A stretch of 18,550 nt of DNA from UBA3071 sp965369635 (GTDB taxonomy: Bacteria; Chloroflexota; Anaerolineae; UBA3071): contig CBDURC010000024.1 of the NCBI GenBank assembly GCA_965369635.1, forward strand, positions 1 to 18,550. Direction: 5' to 3'. Of the stretch, positions 1 through 6,069 are shown piece after piece; the first letter of the stretch is position 1, and each line of letters begins with the position of its first letter. The notes beneath the pieces are model-generated. The model searched no databases. It worked only from the letters and a program-made list of their open reading frames with translations, and was not told the origin of the DNA. Both the position numbers and the translations under genes were made by a program.

Positions 1-452
1 CCTACACCATCCACCCCGCCCGGTACGGCATCACCTTCCGGCGGCTGGGCCTCCCCGACAAGCTCGCCTTCGCCGTTGACCTGGCCTTCCGTTTCATCCC
101 TTCTCTGGGACGCGATTTAACGGTCACAATGGATGCGCAGAAGGCCCGCGGCTACGAGCTAGAGCGAGTGGGGGGGGGGCTGATCGGCCAGATCCGCAAC
201 ATGGCCCCGCTGCTCATCCCCATCACCATCGGCTCTGTGGTGGGGGGCGAGGAGGTCGTTGACGCCATGGACCTGCGCGCCTTCGGCACTGGGCCGCGCA
301 CCTGGCTGACAAAGTTGAAATACGAACCCAGGGACTACGTGCTCATCGGTTTCAGCCTTGTACTGCTGATCGGTGCGCTCATGCTCAATCTCCTGGACAT
401 TGGAGAGCTGTGGGTACCGATGTGGCTGCAGGAGTTAGCCGCTGGAGGCTGA
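1..452 (+). CDS. ecfT: Energy-coupling factor (ECF) transporter transmembrane protein EcfT, 3' part
   Basis: The gene enters from outside the window; the reading frame is open from base 3, giving about 149 C-terminal residues. EcfT is the membrane scaffold of ECF vitamin/metal importers and couples two ATPases to a substrate-binding S component. Visible signatures are the FRFIPSLGRD segment, the first Ala-Arg-Gly coupling motif (DAQKARGYE, bases 132-158), a second degenerate one (DLRAFGTGPRT) and a closing hydrophobic helix (YVLIGFSLVLLIGALML). The two ARG-type motifs contact the ATPases in known EcfT proteins. ATPase and S-component genes, if linked, would lie upstream of the window. A run of ten G bases (170-179) lies in the coding region just after the first motif. 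The second motif reads RAFG rather than ARG. Family assignment is strong; the substrate is unknown. Confidence 0.88.
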   Translation, partial: YTIHPARYGITFRRLGLPDKLAFAVDLAFRFIPSLGRDLTVTMDAQKARGYELERVGGGLIGQIRNMAPLLIPITIGSVVGGEEVVDAMDLRAFGTGPRTWLTKLKYEPRDYVLIGFSLVLLIGALMLNLLDIGELWVPMWLQELAAGG

Positions 453-488
453 AGCTGCCGCAAAGCCAGGACAAAGCCGAATCAAAAT

Positions 489-510
489 CGCCGAGGCTTT
501 TGCCTCGGCG
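489..510. terminator. Hairpin between convergent genes, probable bidirectional terminator
   Basis: A perfect 9-bp stem (CGCCGAGGC / GCCTCGGCG) with a TTTT loop lies between the stop of ecfT (452) and the stop of the convergent yqeC-mocA gene (519). On the minus strand it is followed by ATTTTGATT, so it fits best as the intrinsic terminator of the minus-strand operon. On the plus strand the U tract is poor. Confidence 0.75.
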
Positions 511-518
511 TTCGCCGT

Positions 519-1946
519 CTAGGGTCCGAAGCGCCGATAATCCTCCGGCGTGTCAATGTCGAACGGCGGGGGAGCATCGAAGGCCACACTCTCCACCGAC
601 TGTTGGAACCGCTCAATGAGCACCCGCCCGCCCACGTCGCCGCGCAGCCGGCCCAACTCAGCGAAGGCCGCTCGGTCGAACAGCACTGGGTTGTTCCGTT
701 GCCCGCGGTAGCACGGCACGACGATGGGAGCCAGCGTCTGCCGGTGGCGCTGCACCAGCGCTTCGATGACCTCCAGCGTCACTTCTGGCTGATCGCCCAG
801 GAGGAAGAGGGCCGCGCTCACGCCGGTCGGCAAAGCGGCCAGTCCCGCCCGCACGCTGCTGCTCTGCCCCTCCGCCCATGCCTCGTTGACTACCACCCGC
901 ACGGGCCGATCGCTCACCGCCGCCGCCACTCGTTCTCCCTCGCAGCCCACGACGACGATCACCTCATCAATACTCCCAGCCGCAAGCGCCCGATCCACCA
1001 CTTGGCCCAGCAGCGTTGTCCCACTCCAAGGCAGCAGCTGCTTGGGCTGGCCGAAGCGGGTCGCCCCTCCTGCAGCCAGAACGATGGCCACCGTGCGCCC
1101 CCAGACTTCTCGCGCTGGATCGTCAGCCTCCGTTGCGCCGAGTACTACGTTGTCTATCGGTGTCTTCTCAAGAAGTAGAGGCGAACCCTTGCGGTCGCCC
1201 TTCTGGGCAGGCGCAAGGCCTGCCCCTACCTGAGGCACAAGGCTTACCCCTACCTGAAGCAGCAGCCGGGCCACCTGCCGCGCCGTGGCAAGCTGCCCTT
1301 CCATCTCTACCTTGTTGAGCAGAGGGACGACGCGAGCACTGGGCGGCACACCCCGGCGTCCGCCTTCAGGATGCGCCAGCACTGTCGCCACCATCTCCGG
1401 CGTGATAGGATCGCCCAGCGCCCCGCCCGCCAGGGCAGCGATGCGTTCCGGGCGGTGGACGTTGGCTGCATCCAGTGGCCGGCCGACGGCCTCGATCCCG
1501 GCCACGGGTACGACCAGGGTGGCGCAGGAGGGGATGACCGGCTCGTGCTGCGCGGGCGCCTTGAATGGCTTCATGCGCGCGCCGTCGGCCTCAATGATCA
1601 CCGCATCCACAGACTGTAGCGCGACGATGCGCTCCACCAGCATTGGCTCGATCCCGTATGCTTTGTTTTGTGCCACATCTATGCCGCCAACGATCAGCAC
1701 ATGGCCATGCTGCTGCAGTGTTTGAGGCAAGTGGGCCAACAGAGCGTCTTCGTCCTGTGCAATGAGATGATGCGGCGCGGCGGCCATCTGGGTGACGAAG
1801 ATGCGCGTCGTGGTGGTGGTCACCACGCGCAGGCCGTGGGCGGTCAGCTCCCGCGCCAGCCGGAACATGACCGAGGTCTTGCCACCTCCGCCGACGAGGG
1901 CGACGACCTCCTTGCGCTGCCAGCGTAGTGCGTGGGACAGGAGCAT
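519..1946 (-). CDS. YqeC-MocA fusion: molybdenum-hydroxylase accessory GTPase-like domain plus molybdenum cofactor nucleotidyltransferase
   Basis: A 475-residue fusion. Residues 1-230 match the YqeC family (selenium-dependent molybdenum hydroxylase accessory protein): P-loop VGGGGKTS at 18-25, TTTTTRIF at 43-50 and EADGARMKPFKAP at 119-131. Residues 285-475 are a MobA/MocA-type nucleotidyltransferase: LAAGGATRFGQPKQLLPW at 290-307, EGQSSSVRAG at 359-368, GDQP at 384-387 and DIDTPEDY at 463-470. MocA proteins transfer CMP to molybdopterin for xanthine-dehydrogenase-type enzymes; YqeC is a maturation factor of uncertain chemistry. The ATG at 1946 is chosen because it lies 4 nt after the aconitase-X stop and directly precedes YqeC-like sequence; the frame upstream is antisense-like noise. 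The linker (about 230-262) is encoded by a palindromic repeat and a 24-bp tandem duplication. No molybdenum hydroxylase is in the window. Confidence 0.87.
   Translation of the reverse strand: MLLSHALRWQRKEVVALVGGGGKTSVMFRLARELTAHGLRVVTTTTTRIFVTQMAAAPHHLIAQDEDALLAHLPQTLQQHGHVLIVGGIDVAQNKAYGIEPMLVERIVALQSVDAVIIEADGARMKPFKAPAQHEPVIPSCATLVVPVAGIEAVGRPLDAANVHRPERIAALAGGALGDPITPEMVATVLAHPEGGRRGVPPSARVVPLLNKVEMEGQLATARQVARLLLQVGVSLVPQVGAGLAPAQKGDRKGSPLLLEKTPIDNVVLGATEADDPAREVWGRTVAIVLAAGGATRFGQPKQLLPWSGTTLLGQVVDRALAAGSIDEVIVVVGCEGERVAAAVSDRPVRVVVNEAWAEGQSSSVRAGLAALPTGVSAALFLLGDQPEVTLEVIEALVQRHRQTLAPIVVPCYRGQRNNPVLFDRAAFAELGRLRGDVGGRVLIERFQQSVESVAFDAPPPFDIDTPEDYRRFGP
1175..1229. repeat. 55-bp nested palindromic element inside the yqeC-mocA coding region
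   Basis: The ends are inverted repeats GTAGAGGC (1175-1182) and GCCCCTAC (1222-1229), 7 of 8 matching. Inside are two hairpins. The first, 1180-1199, has a 7-bp stem with one bulge and loop CTTGC. The second, 1205-1225, has a perfect 8-bp stem GGGCAGGC/GCCTGCCC and loop GCAAG. The two loops are complementary and each arm is an inverted imperfect copy of the other around a TTCT centre. It is translated in frame as part of the linker between the two enzyme domains. The architecture resembles dispersed REP-like palindromes; copy number elsewhere in the genome is unknown. Confidence 0.7.
1210..1257. repeat. 24-bp tandem duplication (two copies, 21/24 identical)
   Basis: Copies at 1210-1233 and 1234-1257 differ at three positions. 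Both end in CCCCTACCTGA. The unit length is a multiple of three, so the encoded protein carries an octapeptide repeat QVGVSLVP / QVGAGLAP in the interdomain linker. The first copy overlaps the right arm of the palindromic element at 1175-1229, so the second copy looks like a partial duplication of that element's end. Confidence 0.75.
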
Positions 1947-1950
1947 CGTA

Positions 1951-3216
1951 CTATGCACTCCAGCGGCCCGAGAGCGCGGCCTCCAGGCATTGCTCCAGCG
2001 TGCCAAAGCGCACGTGCACGCCGGAGTGCGCCGGCGCGTAGCAGGCGGTCTTGGCAGCATTGGTAGCCAGGCTGCGGATGCCCAGGGTGCGCAGGGGAGC
2101 GACGACGGTGCAGGTGTCGGCCACCACGTGACCGCCCGCCGCCTCGATGCTCTGCACCCAACCCTCGGCCACTGCCGCATCCCTAGTGCAGCGGGCCGTG
2201 GTCACCCAGAGTACCGCTTGCAATCGCCGCCCTCGCACAAAGTCGGCCACCTGGACGATCTCTGCGAGGCTGGCGTGCGGGCAGCCGATGCTCACCAAAT
2301 CAATGTCCAGCACGTCCGCATCGTTCATGCCCTCGTAGGCTGTTTCCAGGTTATCCACGACGATGTGCTGAGCATCGACGCGAAGCAGCGATTCGCCAGC
2401 GTCCACAGCCTCGGGCGTGTATCCCGCAATGTGGAAAAGGGCCACGGCGCCGTAGGCGGCCAGCGAAGCTCCCAGCGTCTTCAAGCGATCTACGGCCTCG
2501 CCGCCGTGGGTAATGTCCTGGGGCAGCGAGGGCAGCCACTGTCGTAGGTCAGCGAAGTGGGGCACGCCATCTCCCACCTGCTGGCCCACGATCTGGCCCA
2601 GGGCACCAAAGTCGGCCACACTGCACAGCGGGCAGGTCACCTCCACCACGTGCGTTGCCCTGCGCCCTTCGTCCAGGTGATAACCGAACCGGGCCGTGCG
2701 CCCGACGATAGCCGACGCCAGCGCGCTGGGGCCGCCCTCACGGTTCGTGCGCGCTCCCAGGACGCTGTTGGCGAAGACAACGGCGGAGGATTCGGCCCAG
2801 GCCAGATGCTGGCCTCGCTGCGGTATGTGATCTGGCAGCAAGTACGGCGTACAGGTCAACTCAGGCGTCACGCCCATACGCTGGAAAGCCTCAATGACCT
2901 CAAGCTGCGGTTCGCCAAAGTCGGCGGGAATGCCCATCTCGCGCCAGCGGGCGGCCTCCATGCCCATCGGGTTAAGCCAGGCAGGCACACGCGATCGCGC
3001 TCCCTCATCAGCCCAGCGATCGAGAAATTCAAGGCCCGCCTGGCCCAGGTTCTTGTAGCTGACGCCCGATATGTGCGCGCTGGCAATGGGGACAAGCTCC
3101 GTCGCGCCGTAGATGCGGCCCAGCGTGACTACGATCTCCATGGCCTGCTGGACGCCGGTACCTTCTGCTCCGTTGAGCAGGGCTCGTTCTTCGGGCGTGA
3201 GGTGCAGGGTGCTCAC
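1951..3216 (-). CDS. Aconitase-X (AcnX) catalytic large subunit
   Basis: A 421-residue protein of the AcnX (DUF521) catalytic family, a branch of the aconitase superfamily. Known members dehydrate cis-3-hydroxy-L-proline or mevalonate 5-phosphate using an iron-sulfur cluster. Family signatures are ASAHISGVSYKNLG (45-58), TCTPY with Cys122, FANSVLGARTNREGG (148-162), GCPHAS with Cys312 and DTC with Cys369. Which cysteines bind the cluster cannot be fixed from sequence alone. The start is GTG at 3216, with GGAG 8 nt upstream; the stop lies 4 nt before yqeC-mocA. The length fits the large subunit only; the small swivel domain (DUF126 type, about 130-150 residues) is neither fused nor encoded nearby, so it must be elsewhere or absent. 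The substrate is unknown; a link to hydroxyproline or isoprenoid metabolism is not supported by neighbours. Confidence 0.88.
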   Translation of the reverse strand: MSTLHLTPEERALLNGAEGTGVQQAMEIVVTLGRIYGATELVPIASAHISGVSYKNLGQAGLEFLDRWADEGARSRVPAWLNPMGMEAARWREMGIPADFGEPQLEVIEAFQRMGVTPELTCTPYLLPDHIPQRGQHLAWAESSAVVFANSVLGARTNREGGPSALASAIVGRTARFGYHLDEGRRATHVVEVTCPLCSVADFGALGQIVGQQVGDGVPHFADLRQWLPSLPQDITHGGEAVDRLKTLGASLAAYGAVALFHIAGYTPEAVDAGESLLRVDAQHIVVDNLETAYEGMNDADVLDIDLVSIGCPHASLAEIVQVADFVRGRRLQAVLWVTTARCTRDAAVAEGWVQSIEAAGGHVVADTCTVVAPLRTLGIRSLATNAAKTACYAPAHSGVHVRFGTLEQCLEAALSGRWSA

Positions 3217-3237
3217 AAGACGTTCTCCGCTGCCTTG

Positions 3238-3423
3238 CTACCGGGTGCGGTTGATGAGATGATCCAGCAGCAGGAAGATGATCACAGCGATCACCAGCAG
3301 CAGCAGGGCAAACTGCCAGGGCGTCAGGGGGACAATGAAAACGAAGCGCACCTTCCGCCAGACGAGATAAAGGGCGATGACCAGAGCGATGGTGAAGAGC
3401 AGACTTCGATGGCGAGAGCGCAT
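3238..3423 (-). CDS. Small membrane protein with two predicted transmembrane helices (61 aa), function unknown
   Basis: The protein begins with an arginine-rich tip (MRSRHRS), followed by a hydrophobic segment (about residues 8-22), a basic turn (WRKVR), a second segment (about 36-54) and a basic tail. That layout predicts a hairpin with both ends in the cytoplasm. The start is well supported: a perfect AGGAGG at 3431-3436 (complement) lies 7 nt before the ATG. It sits 27 nt after the HAD gene and 21 nt before aconitase-X, so it is co-transcribed with both. I do not recognise a family. Small size and hydrophobic composition make homology hard to judge, but the ribosome site and operon position argue that it is translated. 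Confidence 0.7.
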   Translation of the reverse strand: MRSRHRSLLFTIALVIALYLVWRKVRFVFIVPLTPWQFALLLLVIAVIIFLLLDHLINRTR

Positions 3424-3450
3424 AGAAGATCCTCCTGGTGTTGTGTGAAT

Positions 3451-4083
3451 TTACTCGAAGCGTAGGGGCTCTGACCTTGCCTCCAGGCGGGCGCGCAAGG
3501 TGGCTTCGAGCTGCGCAGCCGAACGAAAGAGTACTGTGGGCATCCCCAGCGCTTCGGCAGCGCGCACGTTGCGTTCCTTGTCATCCACGAGCAGGCAAAC
3601 CGTGAGCGGCAGCCCCAGACACTCTGTGGTCAGTTCGAAGATGCGAGGGTCGGGCTTGCGCAACCCCACCAACGCCGAGATGACAACGACATCAAACAAT
3701 CCCTTGACTTCCGGCAGTTCCTCCAATAGATCCGCCAGGCCAGGTAAGGCATTGGAGCAGAGCGCAAGACGGTAGTGGCTGCGCAGGCGCTGCGCTACGG
3801 CAACTACGTCGTCGTTGATCACTTCGAGGTGGAACGGATCGCCCTTGAACCGGAAGAAATCAGGCGGCAGGCGGCTTTCCAGCTCAGTTCCGACGCGGGC
3901 CCAGTGTTCTTCGGGGGAGATGACTCCCGTGGAGGCCAGTTCCCAGGCCTCACCGGCGAACAGGCGGTTCTGCATCGTTCCTGACGGCCAACCCAGGAGG
4001 GCATCGAACTCCCGTAAGCGAGTGTAGGAACGCTCGCCATGTGTAAAGACGCCGCCAAAGTCGAAGATCACCGCCTGGATCAT
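3451..4083 (-). CDS. HAD superfamily hydrolase (subfamily IA)
   Basis: A 210-residue haloacid-dehalogenase-type phosphatase. Motif I is VIFDFGGVFT with nucleophile Asp8; the second acidic residue is replaced by Gly, as is common in the FDFGGV subgroup. Motif II is LCSN (Ser110), motif III is RKPDPRIF (Lys143) and motif IV is LLVDDKERNV (Asp167-Asp168). Residues about 15-90 form the helical cap. The ATG at 4083 is chosen because it overlaps the upstream GNAT stop as ATGA and follows a GAGGGAG ribosome site; a longer frame upstream would extend into the GNAT gene. The substrate is unknown; such enzymes often clear small phosphorylated or halogenated metabolites. Confidence 0.85.
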   Translation of the reverse strand: MIQAVIFDFGGVFTHGERSYTRLREFDALLGWPSGTMQNRLFAGEAWELASTGVISPEEHWARVGTELESRLPPDFFRFKGDPFHLEVINDDVVAVAQRLRSHYRLALCSNALPGLADLLEELPEVKGLFDVVVISALVGLRKPDPRIFELTTECLGLPLTVCLLVDDKERNVRAAEALGMPTVLFRSAAQLEATLRARLEARSEPLRFE

Positions 4084-4934
4084 AGCTCCCTCACTAGCAC
4101 CGGCACGCACCGGCACGCGCGCTGGAAGTCAAAGCGTTGATAGAGATGGTGAGAGGCGACGTTGCTCTCCTGTGTGTTCAACCTGACGGTAGCTGCACCG
4201 GCAGACCGACAGTAGTCCAGAGAATCGGCCAGAAGCTGGCTGCCGACCCCCCGTCCCTGGAAATCGGGGTGCACGGCCAGTCGGACAATGAAGCCAGTTT
4301 CCCCCATTACATCGCTGACGGCATAGCCTACCGGCCGCTCCGCCTTCTCAGCGATTGTGGAATGGCCTGTGGTGACCAGTAGTTCCATGAAATGCCCACG
4401 GTCGAAACGCCAGAGGGGATCGAAGGCCGCGCTGTCTAACGTCAACAGCGCGGCCAGATCACCCCCGCAGATGGGACGGAGAACCGCCTGCGGCTTCTGA
4501 GGAGGCGGTGTCGGAGCAGTAGGCCGTTCCAGGTAGACAATTCTGTCCACAAGATTGAAGCCAGCGCGCTGCAGCGTCGGCACGAGCCAAGGAGCGGCGC
4601 CGAGGCACACCAAGGTCGCCGTGCCCTGTTCCTTCAAGTCGTGCATGACTGGAACCAGCAGTGTTTGCACGCCCGTATCCACCCGCCAGCCGTTGATCAG
4701 CGCCAGGGCTCGCAAGTCCGCCACGGAAGAAAAGCGGGGTGTGACACAGAGAAACCCCCAAAGAGTATCGGCGGCATCGGCCAGCCCCAGCCACACTCTG
4801 TTCTGAGCCAGAAGATACCCCAGATCCTCATTGCCAAAGGAGATGTATTGCCGAAGCGCCCGATCGAGCAGTCTCATCACTAGTGGCGCATCGGTCACGC
4901 CTGCCTGGCGTACTTGGGTCAGAATCCTAGGCAT
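4080..4934 (-). CDS. GNAT family N-acetyltransferase with two tandem GNAT-like domains
   Basis: A 284-residue protein. The C-terminal domain (about 150-284) has the acetyl-CoA binding signature RLAVHPDFQGRGVGSQLL (218-235), followed by NTQESNVASHHLYQRFDF typical of GNAT motif B. The N-terminal half (1-135) keeps GNAT-like segments (WLGLADAADTLWGFLCV, AGFNLVDRIVYLER) but lacks a clear QxxGxG/A loop, so it may be a degenerate partner domain. A proline-rich linker (PTAPTPPPQKPQ, 138-149) joins them. The ATG at 4934 is chosen over an upstream in-frame ATG because it has GAGGAGAGG immediately upstream. It is the first gene of the operon; its promoter lies at 4965-4993. The acceptor substrate is unknown. 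Confidence 0.83.
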   Translation of the reverse strand: MPRILTQVRQAGVTDAPLVMRLLDRALRQYISFGNEDLGYLLAQNRVWLGLADAADTLWGFLCVTPRFSSVADLRALALINGWRVDTGVQTLLVPVMHDLKEQGTATLVCLGAAPWLVPTLQRAGFNLVDRIVYLERPTAPTPPPQKPQAVLRPICGGDLAALLTLDSAAFDPLWRFDRGHFMELLVTTGHSTIAEKAERPVGYAVSDVMGETGFIVRLAVHPDFQGRGVGSQLLADSLDYCRSAGAATVRLNTQESNVASHHLYQRFDFQRACRCVPVLVREL

Positions 4935-4964
4935 GTCCTCTCCTCTTCGCCTATGCTCAGAGCA

Positions 4965-4993
4965 AGTATGCCATGAACTGCCTTCTTCGTCAA
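4965..4993 (-). promoter_or_regulatory. Probable sigma-70-type promoter of the GNAT operon
   Basis: On the minus strand, -35 TTGACG (4988-4993) and -10 CATACT (4965-4970) are separated by 17 nt. The element lies directly after the terminator of the tRNA unit and about 30 nt before the GNAT start codon. The -35 is strong and the -10 is moderate. Confidence 0.5.
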
Positions 4994-5006
4994 ATGACAA
5001 CAAGAA

Positions 5007-5031
5007 AGCCCCTCCGCCTGTCGGAGGGGCT
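5007..5031 (-). terminator. Intrinsic terminator of the tRNA-fMet/tRNA-Met unit
   Basis: A perfect 10-bp stem (AGCCCCTCCG / CGGAGGGGCT) with a 5-nt loop. On the minus strand it is followed by TTCTTGTTGTCA, a U-rich tract. It lies 13 nt beyond the 3' end of tRNA-Met and just before the promoter of the GNAT operon. Confidence 0.85.
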
Positions 5032-5044
5032 CTTCAACAATACA

Positions 5045-5117
5045 TGGCGGCGCCCAGACTCGAACTGGGGACACCGGAATTATGAGCTCCGTGCTCTACC
5101 AACTGAGCTACGCCGCC
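5045..5117 (-). tRNA. tRNA-Met (anticodon CAT), elongator type
   Basis: A 73-nt cloverleaf: acceptor GGCGGCG/CGCCGCC fully paired, D arm CTCA..GAGC, anticodon loop CTCATAA, T arm CCCAG-TTCGAGT-CTGGG, discriminator A. The G1-C72 pair and the absence of three consecutive G-C pairs in the anticodon stem separate it from the initiator. CAT could also belong to a tRNA-Ile lysidinylated at C34; sequence alone favours elongator Met but does not settle it. CCA is not encoded. Confidence 0.92.
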
Positions 5118-5208
5118 CAGAAACCGAATAGTCGCTTGGCTCTGAACGAACAGATGACTGCGTTCGAGCAAGCGACCATCTGACGACGCGACCGCGTGAC
5201 CAACAAGG

Positions 5209-5280
<72 letters not shown>

Positions 5281-5291
5281 ACATTGCACCC

Positions 5292-5320
5292 ATTATACTC
5301 AGATTGTCCCTGCTCGTCAA
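5292..5320 (-). promoter_or_regulatory. Near-consensus sigma-70 promoter of tRNA-fMet
   Basis: On the minus strand, -35 TTGACG (5315-5320), a 17-nt spacer, and a perfect -10 TATAAT (5292-5297). The predicted start falls about 5 nt before the mature 5' end of the tRNA, which suits a very short leader. Confidence 0.88.
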
Positions 5321-5426
5321 ACGGCGACGCCAGGTCGTGCACAGGCTGTCGTCGTATCTCCCGTCTGCTTACCGTCGCTGGAATAGCCAGTTGCGTCCCG
5401 ATGCAAAGCTCTTTCGATGGTTCCAA

Positions 5427-5810
5427 TCAGTCAGGGCTGAAGAAGAGGTCCCCCCACTGCTGCCAGAAAGGCGTATCGGCGGACACGCTTGCCTGCCCTG
5501 CCTTCTGCTTGGTCGAAAGGTCGGGTGGCAACCGGAACACCGTGTCACCCGGACGCGCACCGAGACCGTCTCGTACCAGGCTTTCCTTTTCCCTATCTAT
5601 GTCGCGTCTGGCCTCCTCAAGCCGCTCGCCTTTCTTCTCCAACCCCGCCAGTCTCGCTTGGGTCTGTTCCAGTCTAACCAAGCTGGCCATGTACTCATTA
5701 AACTGTCTGAACACTCCGCTGCCAAAATACAGGCAAAGCGCCAGAAAGACCACCAGAATCACCTGAGAAGGCGTCGAGAGCGATCGATACCACGGCCCCT
5801 TTTTGGTCAT
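5427..5810 (-). CDS. Septum formation initiator family protein (FtsB/DivIC-like)
   Basis: A 127-residue bitopic membrane protein. Residues 1-13 are a short basic cytoplasmic tip, 15-33 a transmembrane helix (SQVILVVFLALCLYFGSGV), and 40-80 a coiled coil rich in Leu, Glu and Arg. ESLVRDGLGARPGDTVFRLP (77-96) follows, the conserved segment of FtsB/DivIC. Members hold the divisome FtsQLB/DivIB-FtsL-DivIC complex together. The C-terminal 30 residues are a divergent tail. The ATG at 5810 is chosen because it carries GGAGGGAG a few bases upstream; the frame further upstream runs into tRNA-Leu and cannot be coding. It lies about 105 nt after that tRNA on the same strand and could be read from its promoter. 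Confidence 0.82.
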   Translation of the reverse strand: MTKKGPWYRSLSTPSQVILVVFLALCLYFGSGVFRQFNEYMASLVRLEQTQARLAGLEKKGERLEEARRDIDREKESLVRDGLGARPGDTVFRLPPDLSTKQKAGQASVSADTPFWQQWGDLFFSPD

Positions 5811-5912
5811 CGCACTCCCTCCAGGAGACACTGACGTGCTGGGGGATCTTCCCCCTGCTGGCCTCTGTGGCAGCAAATCCCAGCTCGCTGACCGACCTGG
5901 GATCCTGTCACG

Positions 5913-6000
5913 TGGTGCCGAAGGTGGGATTCGAACCCACATGGGCGCTAGGCCCACTGCGCCCTGAACGCAGCGCGTCTCCCTGTTCCGCCACTTCGGC
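5913..6000 (-). tRNA. tRNA-Leu (anticodon CAG), CCA encoded
   Basis: Class II tRNA. The acceptor GCCGAAG/CTTCGGC is fully paired, the anticodon stem is CTGCG-TTCAGGG-CGCAG with anticodon CAG, a long variable arm (TGGGCCTAGCGCCCA region) follows, and the T arm is GTGGG-TTCGAAT-CCCAC. Discriminator A is followed by a genomically encoded CCA (5913-5915), unlike the two Met-type tRNAs nearby. Confidence 0.93.
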
Positions 6001-6020
6001 ATTGCTACATTGAGTTTGTG

Positions 6021-6049
6021 AGTTTATCATCACTTGATGTTCTTGTCAA
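6021..6049 (-). promoter_or_regulatory. Sigma-70 promoter of tRNA-Leu (and possibly the FtsB-like gene)
   Basis: On the minus strand, a perfect -35 TTGACA (6044-6049), a 17-nt spacer and -10 TAAACT (6021-6026). It lies about 20 nt upstream of the tRNA and just beyond the stop of the upstream solute-binding protein gene. Confidence 0.83.
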
Positions 6050-6069
6050 ACTGCGGCTTGCTGCTTCCT

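Noticed and set aside
1947..2180. A 78-codon N-terminal extension of the YqeC-MocA frame
   Set aside because: It lies over the 3' end of aconitase-X in another frame, gives Arg/Pro/Ala-rich nonsense, and a proper ATG follows the AcnX stop by 4 nt.
4098..4117. A tandem GCACCGGCAC duplication at the 3' end of the GNAT gene
   Set aside because: It is a single 10-bp duplication in coding sequence, with no wider structure; likely chance or local slippage.
5146..5182. CAGATG...CATCTG inverted repeat between the two Met-type tRNAs
   Set aside because: It is only a 6-bp stem with a long unpaired interior, too weak to call a terminator or an RNA gene.
5811..6002. An upstream extension of the FtsB-like frame
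   Set aside because: It would translate through tRNA-Leu; the ATG at 5810 has a strong ribosome site.
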